DNA of 64,000 bases from Desmodesmus armatus (GCA_007449985.2 VIIQ02000193.1:1-64000); one strand, 5' to 3'. Counted from the first letter of the stretch, positions 43,701 through 54,937 are shown. The notes: generated by a model not told the origin, from the sequence alone. Numbers and translations: made by a program.

Positions 43701-43984
43701 TTAGTGGGCGCTGTGTGTTGGAGCAGCTGGGCCCCATGTTCCAGCAGCAGATCCGAAAAAGGTGCAGGTGCCAGCAGTGCTGGCGCAGCATGCAGAGAAC
43801 ATGCAGGTGCAGCACGTGCACCTCTTCAGCAGCACTGAGCCCAGCAGCGGTGGCACGATGCAGGGGGGCTGCACCTGCAGACCCGTACTGCTGCAGTCAT
43901 TACTATGACCCTCGCTGCTGCTGATGCTGCTGATGCTGCTGTATGCCGGCCCTAAACCCTAAACCCAGGGGCCCCAAGGGCTTC

Positions 43985-44320
43985 GAGCGGCACGCTCAGC
44001 CGCCAAGGGTAGCTTCAGATTCGGGCTGCGTGCCCGGCATCATCTCAGCATCACTGATCAAGAGGACAGCAGGGCTGCGCGTGAGGGAGATGCTTTCAAA
44101 GGTGAGGGCCATAGACGTCACAGGATCAGCAAGATTTTACGGGTGCACATGTACTACTACTGTCCCTCTTTTTGTTACATGGTTCAGGCTGTACTACATG
44201 TCATAGTTGCTGGTGAGTGGAACCACAGACCCTGAGACCTCGTCAAGTAGGTCCTTGCCAATGACCATGTCATACCACGACATGGTGATCGGCAGGGATC
44301 TACTGGACAAGGTCTCAGGG
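43985..44320 (+). pseudogene. Second retropepsin-like fragment
   Basis: ASDSGCVPGIISASLIKRTA (D-S-G active-site motif) is followed after a stop by SYHDMVIGRDLLD, the hydrophobic-G-x-D-hydrophobic block that closes retroelement proteases. The part from 44,215 is also duplicated in inverse orientation. Remnant only. Confidence 0.5.
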
Positions 44321-44330
44321 TGGTGCCACT
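44215..44330. repeat. Palindrome of the protease C-terminal segment
   Basis: Two ~52-base arms (44,215-44,270 and 44,279-44,330) are imperfect reverse complements around CATGTCATACCACGACATG. As a result both strands encode an xDMVIGxDLLDxVSG-like peptide. Confidence 0.75.
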
Positions 44331-45164
44331 CAACAACAACTTCTGCTACATGCCACGCCTGCAGCAGAGTGACCCCCGGACCTGCACCATGCCTGTGCTG
44401 GGTGGCAGGGCAGCCGCACCCTCCTGCAACTCGAGAAAACCCCCACACCCCTTCCTCCTGATCCCCGGGGGGGGGGGGGGCTTTGGGGTTTGGAGGGAGG
44501 TGGTGGTGGAGGGGTGGTGGTGGCGGCGGCAGGGGGGGGGGGGGTGAGAGGGATGCTCATCTTCATAACTGGGATGGCAGCCATGGTGCGCTGGCAATGG
44601 CAGTGCTGTCAAGATACAGCCAGCTGCACTGGCTGACGCACTAGCATACCTGCCTGCTTGTGCTGGCGATGTCACAGGAGGCGAGCCAGAAGCAGCAGCA
44701 GAGCCTGCCGCAGCAGCAGCAGGCACACAGCCATGCCTCTCAACAGAAGATGCAGCCACGCAGACAGACGGCAAGCCTGTCAGCAAACGCAAACAGCGGT
44801 TGAGCCGCCTAGCGGCAGCAGCAGAGACGGGGGTAGTGATAGCAGCAGACTGCGGGCCCAGTCGACAGTTGGGGCTTGGGGGGTAGGCAGCACAGCAGCA
44901 GCAGCCCTGCTGTGGCTCATCCTCTGGCCCCTCTGGTGCTGACATGTTTTCCAGACATGCTGGAGCGTACTTGGCTCTCCCTAAAAGGTGCAGCGCTGCA
45001 GTCAGCCCCCGCGCAAAGGCACAACTTACTGGCGGCTTGGCAGAGGTCATCGCTCAACAGCAGGTGAGACTATCTACTTGCAGCCTAATGCAAAAAGCAG
45101 CGGGAGAAAGCCGCGCTCCGTTGTCATACTGCCGCCAACCACCACTTGGAGCATCCAAGCTGGT

Positions 45165-45472
45165 AGCAACTGCTGCTAGCATCAGCAGAAACAACAGCGT
45201 CGTAGCTGTCCATGCTGATGCCACAAAGTAGCGACTGCTGCTAGCATCAGCAGAAACAACAGCGTCGTAGCTGTCCATGCTGATGCCACAAAGTAGCGAC
45301 TGCTGCTAGCATCAGCAGAAACAACAGCGTCGTAGCTGTCCATGCTGATGCCACAAAGTAGCGACTGCTGCTAGCATCAGCAGAGACAACAGCAGCGTAG
45401 CTTTCCATGCTGACGCTACAAAGACAGCTACGACGCTGTTGGTTCTGCTGGTGCTAGCAGCAGTTGCTACCA
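45165..45472. repeat. 65-bp tandem repeats (about 4) ending in an inverted copy
   Basis: Units with GCTGCTAGCATCAGCAGAAA, CAACAGCGTCGTAGCTGTCC and ATGCTGATGCCACAAAGTAG run from 45,170 to 45,425. The last part (45,420-45,472) is the reverse complement of a unit, so the array ends in a hairpin. Confidence 0.8.
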
Positions 45473-46164
45473 GTAGTACACAGGCCATGTCTAGACATTT
45501 CAGGCAGTGACGCCTGTCAGCACAAGCCTGACACACGCACAGCCACTCATGCCACACATGCCTTCCTCTGTGACGCACCTGCTGACTGCAGGCCTCACAA
45601 AACACCTGGGCGGCACTGGCAAAGTGAATGTTTTCGTGGCAACTTAGACCTGATGAGCCTTGTGAAAGACGACACTAGTCGTCTGTATGTTTTTACACAA
45701 CACACGAACACTACATGCCTGCTGTCTGGGTCGCTGGAATCCTGTCTGTTCTACCACCGCTGATGCTCAGGCCAGCAAGCCACCCCCCATCGAAGCATAC
45801 TGCCCAGACGGTGAGTCGGAAGGAAAGCATGTTGGTGATCGGTGGGAAGTAGACCCCGCGCATTTGTCATCATCATCATCATGGGGGCCAGACCTCTTCC
45901 CAACAGCAGCAGAGGTCCCATGTCTACCCTGGCAGCTCATTCAAGCTGTTGGCAATTGAGATCCCAGTCATCTACACACTTTGAATCACTACTGCTTGCT
46001 GCTGCTGCTGCTGCTGCTGCTGCACGGTGGCTGGTAGCCCTTGCCGGGAATGGCGACTGGCTGGATGAAGACGGCAAAGAGCAGGACTCCTGCTCTGGGA
46101 GGCGGGCAGCAGTCCTGCGAGGGGCAGCAGCTGGCGACAAGACAAATGCAGCAGCAGCCCCCCG

Positions 46165-46315
46165 CCCCTTCCCAACACCCACAGGTGGTACAGATGCGCG
46201 CCATTTACCCCGTGGGAGGTGTGGCAGCAGCGGCGGCTGGAAGAGACGGCCGAGGCATGGTCGCAGCAGCAGCAGCCTGAGCCTGCTGAGCAGGGTGCTG
46301 ATGTTGAGGGGAGTA

Positions 46316-46349
<34 letters not shown>

Positions 46350-46370
46350 TGGGGAAGGTGGTTGGATGAG
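46165..46370 (+). pseudogene. Chimeric PrimPol fragment
   Basis: An intron end plus the start of the PrimPol exon at 19,880 (CCCACAG ... GCGCCATTTACCCCGTGGG) is joined directly, inside a CC(C)GTGGG/CCGGGGG microhomology, to the tail of the last exon (AGGTGTGGCAGCAGC, GGCTGGAAGAGACGGCCGAG, then CAG run and CTGATGTTGAGGGGAGTATG). The ~500 bases that separate these parts in PrimPol are absent. The intron acceptor is kept, so it is not a retrocopy. Confidence 0.75.
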
Positions 46371-47535
46371 ACTGTGGTGGTCTCAGCTGCTGCAACTCAA
46401 ACAAGTGACACCATGCCAGTACAAGTCAATGCCCACTGGAGGTTTCACATCCCACTCGTACAATGTGCAACAGCCGTGATGCCGCATCACGTGACAGTGA
46501 CAGCAAAGGGTGGGGCTTTGGGTGGGTGTTTCGTGCTGGTCGTCCTGTTTAACAATGTGCATTGAGGCAGGAAGATCACCACAGCACTGTTCCATTTCAG
46601 CTAACTCGCCCCCCTCCCCTCCCACCCAGCAGTCACAGCCCCCCCCCCCCCCCCCCCCCCAGCAGGATTGCCTTGGGCCCCACCCCCTGAGGCCCTTTTG
46701 TGCAAAGATTCGGATGCCCCACGGGGTGGGGCGTCTGATTCTTGCCAAGAATCCACAGTGAGGAATGCCTTCCCCCCCTTGCTACAAAGACTCCCTGTGT
46801 CAGTTACAAGTAAAATCTACCCTTACGACACCTCACTGCACCCACAGAGTCAGCCCCATACCAGGCCAAGCTGAAGGATCCATACCAAAATAGGGGAGGG
46901 GCACCCCCATATGCTTTGTGGAGGTTCCCATCAAGAAAGGGCCACAGCTGAGCTCTTGCAAGAGGCTTTGAAGCTAGGAGAAGGTCAAAGCTATGATTGA
47001 GCACAGGATTGTCCCATTCCCAGTGACTGGCTGGCATCATGGGCGCTTGATCTTCATAGCTACAGATGTAACTTATGTTTCTCTTGATTCACAGAGCATA
47101 CTATGAGAGGGACAGGAGTCCAAGGCCCTCCTGCTGTTGAACAAGTTGTTGTTGTAATAGGCAGAGACATTACTAACACATTGGCTCTTCCGTGCATTCC
47201 TAGCAGGAGCAAGTTGTAGGTAGCAGCCGGGAGACATTGACTACATGATGCGCTTTGCGTATGCGCGCTTGCAAGGGGTGGTGCCTGGCAATGGCAGCAA
47301 TGGCAGGGTGGTCCGCACCACGTAAAACTCACGACAATACACTGAAAGTGACGCTGAACGATGCATGTGATTGGTTGTGGGACTCTGCTGCTCCTCTAGA
47401 GGCCTTTCCGTACGTCTTCTAGTGTATTTCCGTACGTAACGCGGGTTTGAACAAGCTCAGCCAGAACAAAGTCGTGGGTGTTGCACTGACGAGCTCATCT
47501 CTAGTTGCTGCAGTTAACCAAGGCAAAGAATCACC
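46371..47535. other. Intergenic before gene C
   Basis: Contains a long C run (46,630-46,650) and a minus-strand copy of the 25,573 dispersed repeat (47,015-47,075). No gene seen. Confidence 0.4.
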
Positions 47536-48565
47536 ATGGTCTGTCGCGGGCTGCTCCTGTTCTCAGGCTTGCTGTTTCTGTCGCTGACAGTATGTGCACA
47601 AGGCAAGGCTTTTGCAGTCAGCGAAACTCATGCAGTCTTATGCGGATGAGCCAGCACCTATCCCCGCAGAGCCAGCATCCTACGGATACGACACAACAGA
47701 GCTGTCCTTTGAAGAAACGGCAATCTGTCCCTATGACTATGACGATGAAGTCGTTCAAGGCAATGAAGTCTTTCCAGCAGATATCGAAGATTACTATTTT
47801 ACGTAAGTAGCACCTGGGTTGCTGCTGTACAGCCTGTGGCAGCTATGAACGGTTGGCTTGCTGTTTTGCTGAACTTGTGGAAAGGGCAGCATGGCGTTGC
47901 AACCCACCTGCGTCTAAGATTATGATTTGAAATATGAGCTAGTGATCGTGTGCATGCTTAGCTTGCAGCGCTTTTTGCGTCAGCTTTGCCAACCCAGCCT
48001 TCAAGACAACCGCCACCCACAGGACAGTTGAGCCATTTGAAAAAAGCAATCAGCGCTCTGTGTTGAACCAATGGCTGTGTCCATGTGAGGTGTGTTATGC
48101 CTGGCAACAGGTTGCTGACAATGCTGCCACCCCCCCCCCCTTAATGCGCATGCCTTCCACAGGTCTGAGTTTGAGTGCAAGTCCAAGAAGCATGGCGGTT
48201 ACAGCAACTACGGCACTCACTCCATCTTGGGACACTCCACACCAGCAGGATTCTGTGTCGTCAACAAGCAAAACTATAACAAAACTATAACAGAATCTTT
48301 GCCACTCCCAACCGGCCCCGCTGGACAAAAATTCGGCTTCAAACTGGACGCCTTCTGGTGCGTATTGCTTATGGCCAAGTGTTTTGCCTGAGGGTGTCAG
48401 TGCTGCAGACACACAGGCACACACGCATGTTCTGCCGGTAGCATTTACTGTTGCTATGTCTTGAAAAGCTAGGGTGGTGCAACAGTGCCAGAGTGAGCGT
48501 GAGTTGGCATGCCAATCATTTGTGGCATACACGTGTGAATAATATGGGCCACTGGGCGCACACAT

Positions 48566-48596
<31 letters not shown>

Positions 48597-49366
48597 ACAC
48601 TCCTGTGTCATCTGCTTTCTCGTTCTTTGGTGCTGCCTGTCGCAGCATGCTGCAAGAGACAGGCAACAGTCATGACTGCAACCTGGAGGCATTCCAAGGG
48701 GCTGTGCTGGACATTTCCGGTGTTGTGGTCGCCAACGATCGCATCATCATCGACAGGGATCCCAGGCAATATCCCGCCTTGGTGTGCGCCGGCGAAACTG
48801 TGAACGGCCTCAGAAGGGGCGACTTCAGCGGAAGGACCCCAGGCAACAGCACCGAAACTAGGGAGGACCGCAGGCTCAGGAGGGAGGCAAGGCGCAAAGG
48901 CGGAAGGAGGGGCGCCAAGCGCCTAGGTCGTCGCCAGAAGACCGGCCAGACCTCACCGGCCACCGGCACCGAGCCTCCCCATCAGGAGGCCTCCGTGATG
49001 GGTGCGACCACACCCCAAGGGTACGGCTACAATGAGGACAACCGCCCCTACAACAACCAAGAGTCTGCCACCCCCCAGACATACTACCGAGGTCCCGGCT
49101 TTATCTACACGGGCGTGGTGTACGCTTCCGATCCCAACGGGAAGGGCCTGATTGGTTCTGGGACCTTTGAGTATGTCCGCCCCGTCTTTGTCCCCGCCGA
49201 CACCAACGACGCTGATATGCTGGAAAACTATGACTTTGAGATCCTCACCTCCGCACAGGGTAAGGTGTACACTCCTTTCCAGTACAATTTCAAGCTGACT
49301 CAGGGCGGTCTTGTCAACCAGCAGGCCTACAACAGTGCTCCCTACAGCAACAGGCGCAAGGCTTGA
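47536..49366 (+). CDS. Secreted protein family, paralogue C
   Basis: Exons 47536-47802, 48163-48357 (unusual GTGCGT donor) and 48646-49366. Signal peptide MVCRGLLLFSGLLFLSLTVC, then YADEPAPIPAEPASYGYD and an Asp/Glu-rich tail; exon 2 FECKSKK, PAGFCVVNK, FKLDAFC; exon 3 HDCNLEAFQGAVLDISGVVV, IDRDPRQYPALVC, an N-glycosylation site (GNST), a long Arg/Lys linker (RRLRREARRKGGRRGAKR), PATGTEP, and TYYRGPGFIYTGVVYASDP, GKGLIGSGTFEYV, FEILTSAQGKVYTPFQY, ending SNRRKA. Exon 1 shifts frame near 47,625, after AVS; relative to A and B two bases are missing, and adding two gives 395 codons. Either a sequence error or a damaged gene. Downstream TGTAA lies at 49,531. Confidence 0.75.
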
Positions 49367-50850
49367 ACAGCGGACGCATTGCCTGATGCGTTTGCAGCAG
49401 CGCTTGCACTTGCTGCTCCAGAACGCTGGGTGTTTCTTGTGGCTCTTGTTGTCAGTGCAAGGCGATGTGAGTCCTGCATATTTTACCGCTGTTGTTGAGG
49501 TGTTTGAATCACGACCGGTGCATGCCCAGCTGTAAGCAGGGTGTTATTGCTGCAGCCTGCAGGAAAGTTGTCCTGGCTATCCGGCTGCTGTAAGAGCAGC
49601 AGTGCCAATGAAAGGCACTAGCAGTAACTCTTGTTCAGGGGATTGGGGCAAGCTGATTGATATGCAGTTGCCTTGCTGGTGGCATGCTTGGTTGTTTAGT
49701 GCGACTGACGTAATTCTTATTGTGTGCTGCACTGAAAAGTGTGCATGCACTGGAATCTTGTGTACTACACACGCCAAGTCAGTGGTCAGAGTGTAGCAGA
49801 TATTGCCGGGTCAGGGCTGTGTGTGCATTCGGTCGTGTGTGTGTGTGTGGCGCTGTGCATGCTGGTGTTTGTGAGGCAGATGGACAGCAGGAACGGGGCT
49901 GCATGCATGGGGCATGCCTGGTGCAAAGCACACTCGCACCGGCAAGCTGCCTCACTGGTGGCTTGCAGCACTACTGCACCGGTAGTTACCTTTTATGAAA
50001 GAGTAACCCCCTACAGTTGGTAAGTGTGAGTACCGCTGAGCCAACATGGTGGTTTACCACTAAGTAGTCCGCAACTGCAGCTGAGAAGCTGTTGCCACAA
50101 GGTGTGGCTGGAAAGCACAGGTTGTGTTGTACGCGGTGGCAGTAAGGAAAGGTCAGACAATGCATGCTTTGATTCGGCTGCATCTCATTGGCAGCAGGGG
50201 TCTGACCCCTTAGTAGGGTAGCACATGAGCGTGCGCTTCGTATCGGCGCTGCATGCTCGCGTTTTGAGCAGTATTACTGTGTTGGACTTAGGGTTTAGGA
50301 CACTGCTACAGCTCGCAGCCCTGGCAGTTTGTTGCTGCATAGCCTCGTGTCTCTGGAGCGGCAATCTGGCGCATGTATTGCTTTTGTTGTGGGTACGGTA
50401 TGCTGCCTTTTCAAGGCCTAGTAAGGGTTGAGCAGTGTTGTTGTTGTCATTGTGAGGCAGCATGCGGCATGCAGTGTGTGATGGCAGATGCAAGCTGCTA
50501 GTTGTGCATGTTCTGGTACCAGTTATGGCGACGTGTGTTTAACGCATGTTGCCTGTTGGCAGGCTGAGCCTGCTCTAGTTAGGTCTGGGTGTGGTGGGGT
50601 TGTCTGTCACCCGATGTTGCTGTGTGGCAGGCATTGCCTGGCCAGGAATCTTGAAGCAGAAGTACCTGGCACAACAGCGCTAACACTGGTGTAACATTAT
50701 CTTTAGAAATGCACAGCGAAGCCTGATAAACCAAGTTGGATTGCATGTTCATGCAGTTATCACTTCCCACCAAAACAAGAGCACCCACTCAGTAGGCCCT
50801 ACTGGCAGGTGCACATGCAGGGGCCCGTGGCATTGCACTGGCAGTATTAT
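49367..50850 (+). repeat. 3' flank of gene C, homologous to the flank of gene B
   Basis: See 29,891-31,340. TGTAA poly(A) signal at 49,531-49,535 in the same GCTGTAAGCAG context. No gene seen. Confidence 0.6.
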
Positions 50851-52473
50851 TACATTACAATTAATTAATTAATTAATTAGTATTATTTCATCACTGCACT
50901 GGCAGTATGTTTCACTGTCTCAGGACAGCACTGGACTGCAAAATCACAGTCGCACCAGCCTTCAGGAGACAGTTGTCCTTGATGCACTCTCAAACACCAA
51001 GTTGGCATGCGCAGCAGCAGACACAACAGCTTCAGCCTCTGCGATCTTACTACAACACAGCAGCAGCACTCACGCCGCCCAGCCTGCTTGAGCAGATACC
51101 TTTGACATGCCTCTAGATTTTCTCACATCTGCCTGTACGGTAGGCCTCAACCAGGGAAAGCATTATCATAGTACTACTTCTTTTCTTTGGCAGACATGGC
51201 AGCTTCAGCCTCTGCGATTTTACTACAACATAGTAGGAATAGGAGGCCCATAAGTGCCCAGCCTGGGCAGTGCTCTCTCAGTCTCTGCTCTGACCTGCAG
51301 TCGTACCTGAAGAGACACTGTCTCTCTGGCAGCTAGCGTGCTCGCTGTCAGTGACCAGCCAAAGTAAGCAGTAAACCAACTTGGCGCTGAGCGCTGCTGC
51401 TAGCAGCCTGCCTCGGTCAGTGTCAGCAGCAGCAACGCCCTTGCCCTGCAGGGCTGTGACTGCTACTGACTGTAAGAGATAGTAGTAAGAGATAGTAGCT
51501 GCTTGTGTCAATTCTGTTATCCAGTAGGGTAGGATGCGAGCCCTAGGGTGTGCGCACTGTGCAGCATCCGCATGCTATGGTTGTAGTCGGCTGCGACATC
51601 TCCTCTTCCAACCCTTTACAGACAAAGCGCTTGCTGCAACCTTCTTGGCAAGGGCTTTGTCATAATAACAAATGATGAGACGATCTTATGATATCAGCAG
51701 CTGCTTGCTTGGCTTATATTGGTGGCAGAATCCCTAACAGCAGACGTGCATTCAGATCTGCAGCATCTGCTGTGTGATCACCACACTGATGCACTGCGCA
51801 GTACACACTAGTAGTGTGCTAGCACAGCGCTGCTGTAACGCTGTGCGCTGTAAATGTAAGTAACGCTGTACTACTTTACTTTGAGGTGTCATCAACAGTT
51901 CTTGAACTCCAGCAATTGGCTTTCACAGACCCCCGAAACCATGAAAGGCACGCCTGGTACCTTCATACTGCAGCTGCTCTACCTGTTGCAAGTACTGCTG
52001 AGTGTGTGTACTGCTGAGTACATGTACTAGTACTGAGTACATGTACTAGTACTGCACAGTACTGTGTTGCCCCTGGTTGGCAAATGCTGGGCAGAGGCAG
52101 CACAGTTGCATATTGGCTGGCGAGCCATATGCTCACATTTGGAAATCAAAAGGCCGACTGAATGCACACGTTGGAGAGCAAAGTATGATGGTCCCCATTC
52201 TAGGAGTGTTTTGTAATGAGTGTAAACATTATGTGGGTGACAACATCAGACACCCGCCCAAAACGCACCATTTGGCTGTAGTTGCAACCCGTCACCCATT
52301 GCTTGCATCCTTGCAGCCATCCGATGGCTTATGAGAAGTCTCCGTACAGATGTACACAGAAACATCGTGACAATCCTGTCGGACAACAAAGACCAGCGCG
52401 GCTAATAAGACAGCAAGACCTGGAACGATTTGCTCAAACCCATCTGTCTCTAAGCGTGTTAGCATCATCAAGC
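50851..52473. other. Intergenic before gene D
   Basis: Holds an (AATT)n microsatellite (50,859-50,879) and two tandem 19-bp palindromic units GAGTACATGTACTAGTACT (about 52,016-52,053). No coding support. TTTGGCTGTAGTTGCAACCC and similar proximal sequence may be promoter; no clear TATA box. Confidence 0.4.
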
Positions 52474-54670
52474 ATGTCGAGGCTGCTGCTATTTTCAGGT
52501 GTCCTCTTCCTGTCGCTGACAGTATGCGTGCAAGGAAAAAACACCGACGTGTTGCAGTCGTTCCTGCATCGTGAGCCAGCATCTGTCCCTGTGGAGCCAG
52601 CATATGCAGACGAAGAGATGGTGCAGCTGTGCTTTGAGGAATCGGCGCTGTGCCCAGAGTTTGCTTTTGAGGATTTCGTCTTTGACGACAACTTTGTGTG
52701 AGTTTCATTTGGTTCTGCTGTTCAGGCAGTCAGCATACCGTTTCTTACGGCAGCGCACGTTTCGACTTCTCTGCTCAGTTCACTGGAAGGAGCAGCAATT
52801 GCAAGGGTTAATCTTCACTGACCCATATTGCTGTCAAAAGCTGTCAACCCTTGAAACTGTTCTTAACTAGTAGCAGAAGGGGTTTGGTGTGACAGGAGCA
52901 GCAGGCATGCATGCACATACAGTACGTGTGGTAATGGTGCTGGCCAGCTCTGCAGATAACGAGTTATGGCGCGCTGTCAAGCTATGATACCAGGGTGCCC
53001 TTGCTGTATTTTGCTTCAGTCAATCAGAAAACACATATTGCTCTTATCACATGCTGTCTGAACCTCTGTTTTTCACTGCCCCTCTCTGTCCTGCCTATCT
53101 CCCCCCCCCCCCCCCCCCAAATGCAGGTCTGATTTCGCTGCCCTGTAAAAGATGATGGCAAGCATCGTGAATTCCTGGCCGAGCAGTCCCAAGCCGTGGG
53201 ATTCTGCACCATGAGGAACCCATCAGTCCCCTTGCCATTCCCCTTCACCATCCTCACAGACCTTATCGAGCCGCTCGACGTGTTTGCCCAGGGGCTCCCT
53301 ATGCCATCCTCCAGCACTGGCAAGAAGTTCAACTTCAAGTTCGAGGGTGCATGGTAAGCTCACCACTTCCGACACTTGACATGAAAAAATGTGTGGCATG
53401 CTGTTATCACTAATTACAATTACAGCACCCTGTTAAAACAGCGTGCAGCTCTGCCTGAAACTCTGCAGCCTGAGAGGGTCTCAGACATTCAGTGTCAGAA
53501 TGAGTGTGGCAGCTTGAAATTGTATTTGAAACGGCCAGAGTGGCGGTCACCACCCACTAACACCGCCCTGTTGCCCCCCCCCCCCCCCACCCCCACAGTG
53601 TACTCAAGAGCGGTGATCACGACTGCGACATGGGAGGCCTGGAGGGCACAGTGCTGGACGTCTCGGGACTCACAGTCATGGCTCAGGTGTGTCTAAGGTT
53701 TAGGGTTTAGGGTTAGGGTTTAGGGTTGCGGGACTCACAGTCACGGCTCAGGTGTGTCAAAACCAAATCAAAGTTGCACCTGCAGCTATGAAGCTCAAGA
53801 GCTCATGCCAGCCATTCACTGCTATCCCTGGGGCGTGAGTGGAGCTGCGAGTGCCATTGCCTTCGAGCATGCATGTGATGAGCCCTCCTCAGGCAGGCTG
53901 CCGCGAATGCCATTGCCTGAGTCTTCGAGCATGCACTGCATCCGTGATGAGCAGTCCTCAACTGGCGTGAAGCTAATGCGAGAGATCCTGTGATGTTACA
54001 GTACCGTACTTGAAGGGGGTGTACTCAGTGATATCTTTCTTTCTTTTTCCTTTCACAGGACGTCATCATCGACAGGGACCCCAGGACCCTGCCCGCCCTT
54101 CGGTGCGCGGGCCAGAGTGCGGGCGAATACAACCTTGGGCTCCTCGAAACTCTCCTAGACGGGCTCCGTAAGGGTGCTGGTGCAGACAACCGGGCATCCA
54201 ACTCCTCTTCCTCCGAAGAGGACCTCCAAGCCATCCCCCGCAAGTGGCTCGACCTCATGCGCGAGCGCAGCGCAGCCCGCCGGAGCAACAGAATGAAGAA
54301 GACCGCTAGCCCTAGCGCCACCGCTGCTGCGAAGAACGGAGCTCGCCACGGCTCCCACGGCGCACGTCACAACGGCGACAGCATGGCCACCCCTCGCACC
54401 TACTACAAGGGCCCTGCCAAGATCTTCTCTGGAATGGCATATGCCAACGATCCAAACGGCAAGGGCGTCATCGCTGCTGGGACCTTCCAGTATGTTCGTC
54501 CAGAGTACATACCGGCAGACGAGTTTCTGGAAGAGTTTGGTTTCGAGATCATCACCTCGCTGCCTGAGCACGAGCATGTGTACACCCCCTTCCAGTACAA
54601 GTTCAGGCTGAAGCCCAGCGAGAAGAAAGAGGAGGCGTACCAAGGCTACAGCGGCCAGCTCGGCCAGTGA
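52474..54670 (+). CDS. Secreted protein family, paralogue D (most diverged)
   Basis: Exons 52474-52697, 53127-53353, 53599-53686 and 54059-54670. The family's exon 3 is split by an extra phase-0 intron between GLTVMAQ and DVIIDRDP. Signal peptide MSRLLLFSGVLFLSLTVCVQ, then EPASVPVEPAYADEE. Exon 2 (RCPVKDDGKH, AVGFCTM, FNFKFEGAC) needs one added base near 53,136, giving 384 codons in total. The linker differs: it has a Ser/Glu-rich part (SNSSSSEEDLQAI) before a basic part (RERSAARRSNRMKK). The C-terminal domain is conserved (TYYKGPAKIFSGMAYANDP, GKGVIAAGTFQYVRPEY, FEIITS, HVYTPFQYKFRLKP). The extra intron contains a copy of the exon end separated from it by TTTAGGG repeats, and the gene's last 70 bases are copied downstream. 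Confidence 0.75.
53665..53760 (+). repeat. Exon-end copy separated by telomere-type repeats
   Basis: CGGGACTCACAGTCATGGCT plus CAGGTGTGTC (exon 3 end with donor, 53,663-53,692) is repeated at 53,728-53,757 with one change. Between them lies AGGTTTAGGGTTTAGGGTTA-type sequence (53,696-53,727), i.e. TTTAGGG repeats. Confidence 0.9.
53757..53830 (+). repeat. Dispersed repeat family copy in gene D intron 3
   Basis: Starts directly at the end of the copied exon edge (AACCAAATCAAAGTTGCACC, then CTATGAAGCTCAAGAGCTCA). Same family as 25,573. Confidence 0.6.
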
Positions 54671-54801
54671 TCATCACGGCGTGAAGTTCAGGCTGAAGCC
54701 CCGCACCAGCCGCTTGCGGCAAGCGTGGAGTTCTGGCTGAAGCCCAGAGACAAGAAGGAGGAGGAGTACCAAGGCTACAGCGCACAGCTCGACCAGTGAT
54801 G
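54598..54801 (+). repeat. Copies of the 3' coding end of gene D
   Basis: The last coding bases (TTCAGGCTGAAGCCCAGCGA through CAGCTCGGCCAGTGATC, 54,600-54,672) recur partially at 54,684-54,706 and more fully at 54,730-54,801 (GGCTGAAGCCCAGAGACAAG, CAGCTCGACCAGTGATG). The second full copy also keeps a TGA. Confidence 0.85.
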
Positions 54802-54937
54802 CGTGAGACGCGTGGTTCGACCTGGGGGTTACAAGGGTGTGTTGAACACGCTAATAGTGTTTTGAGCACAGCCAGCCGTGGTTTGTGGGTAGTTTGTAGG
54901 TGGTTGTCGTGTGGTGTGCTGCCAATGCCTGCGGGGA

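Noticed and set aside
46165..46370. Processed PrimPol retrocopy
   Set aside because: The fragment keeps intron acceptor sequence and lacks a poly(A) tract, so a reverse-transcribed origin is unlikely.
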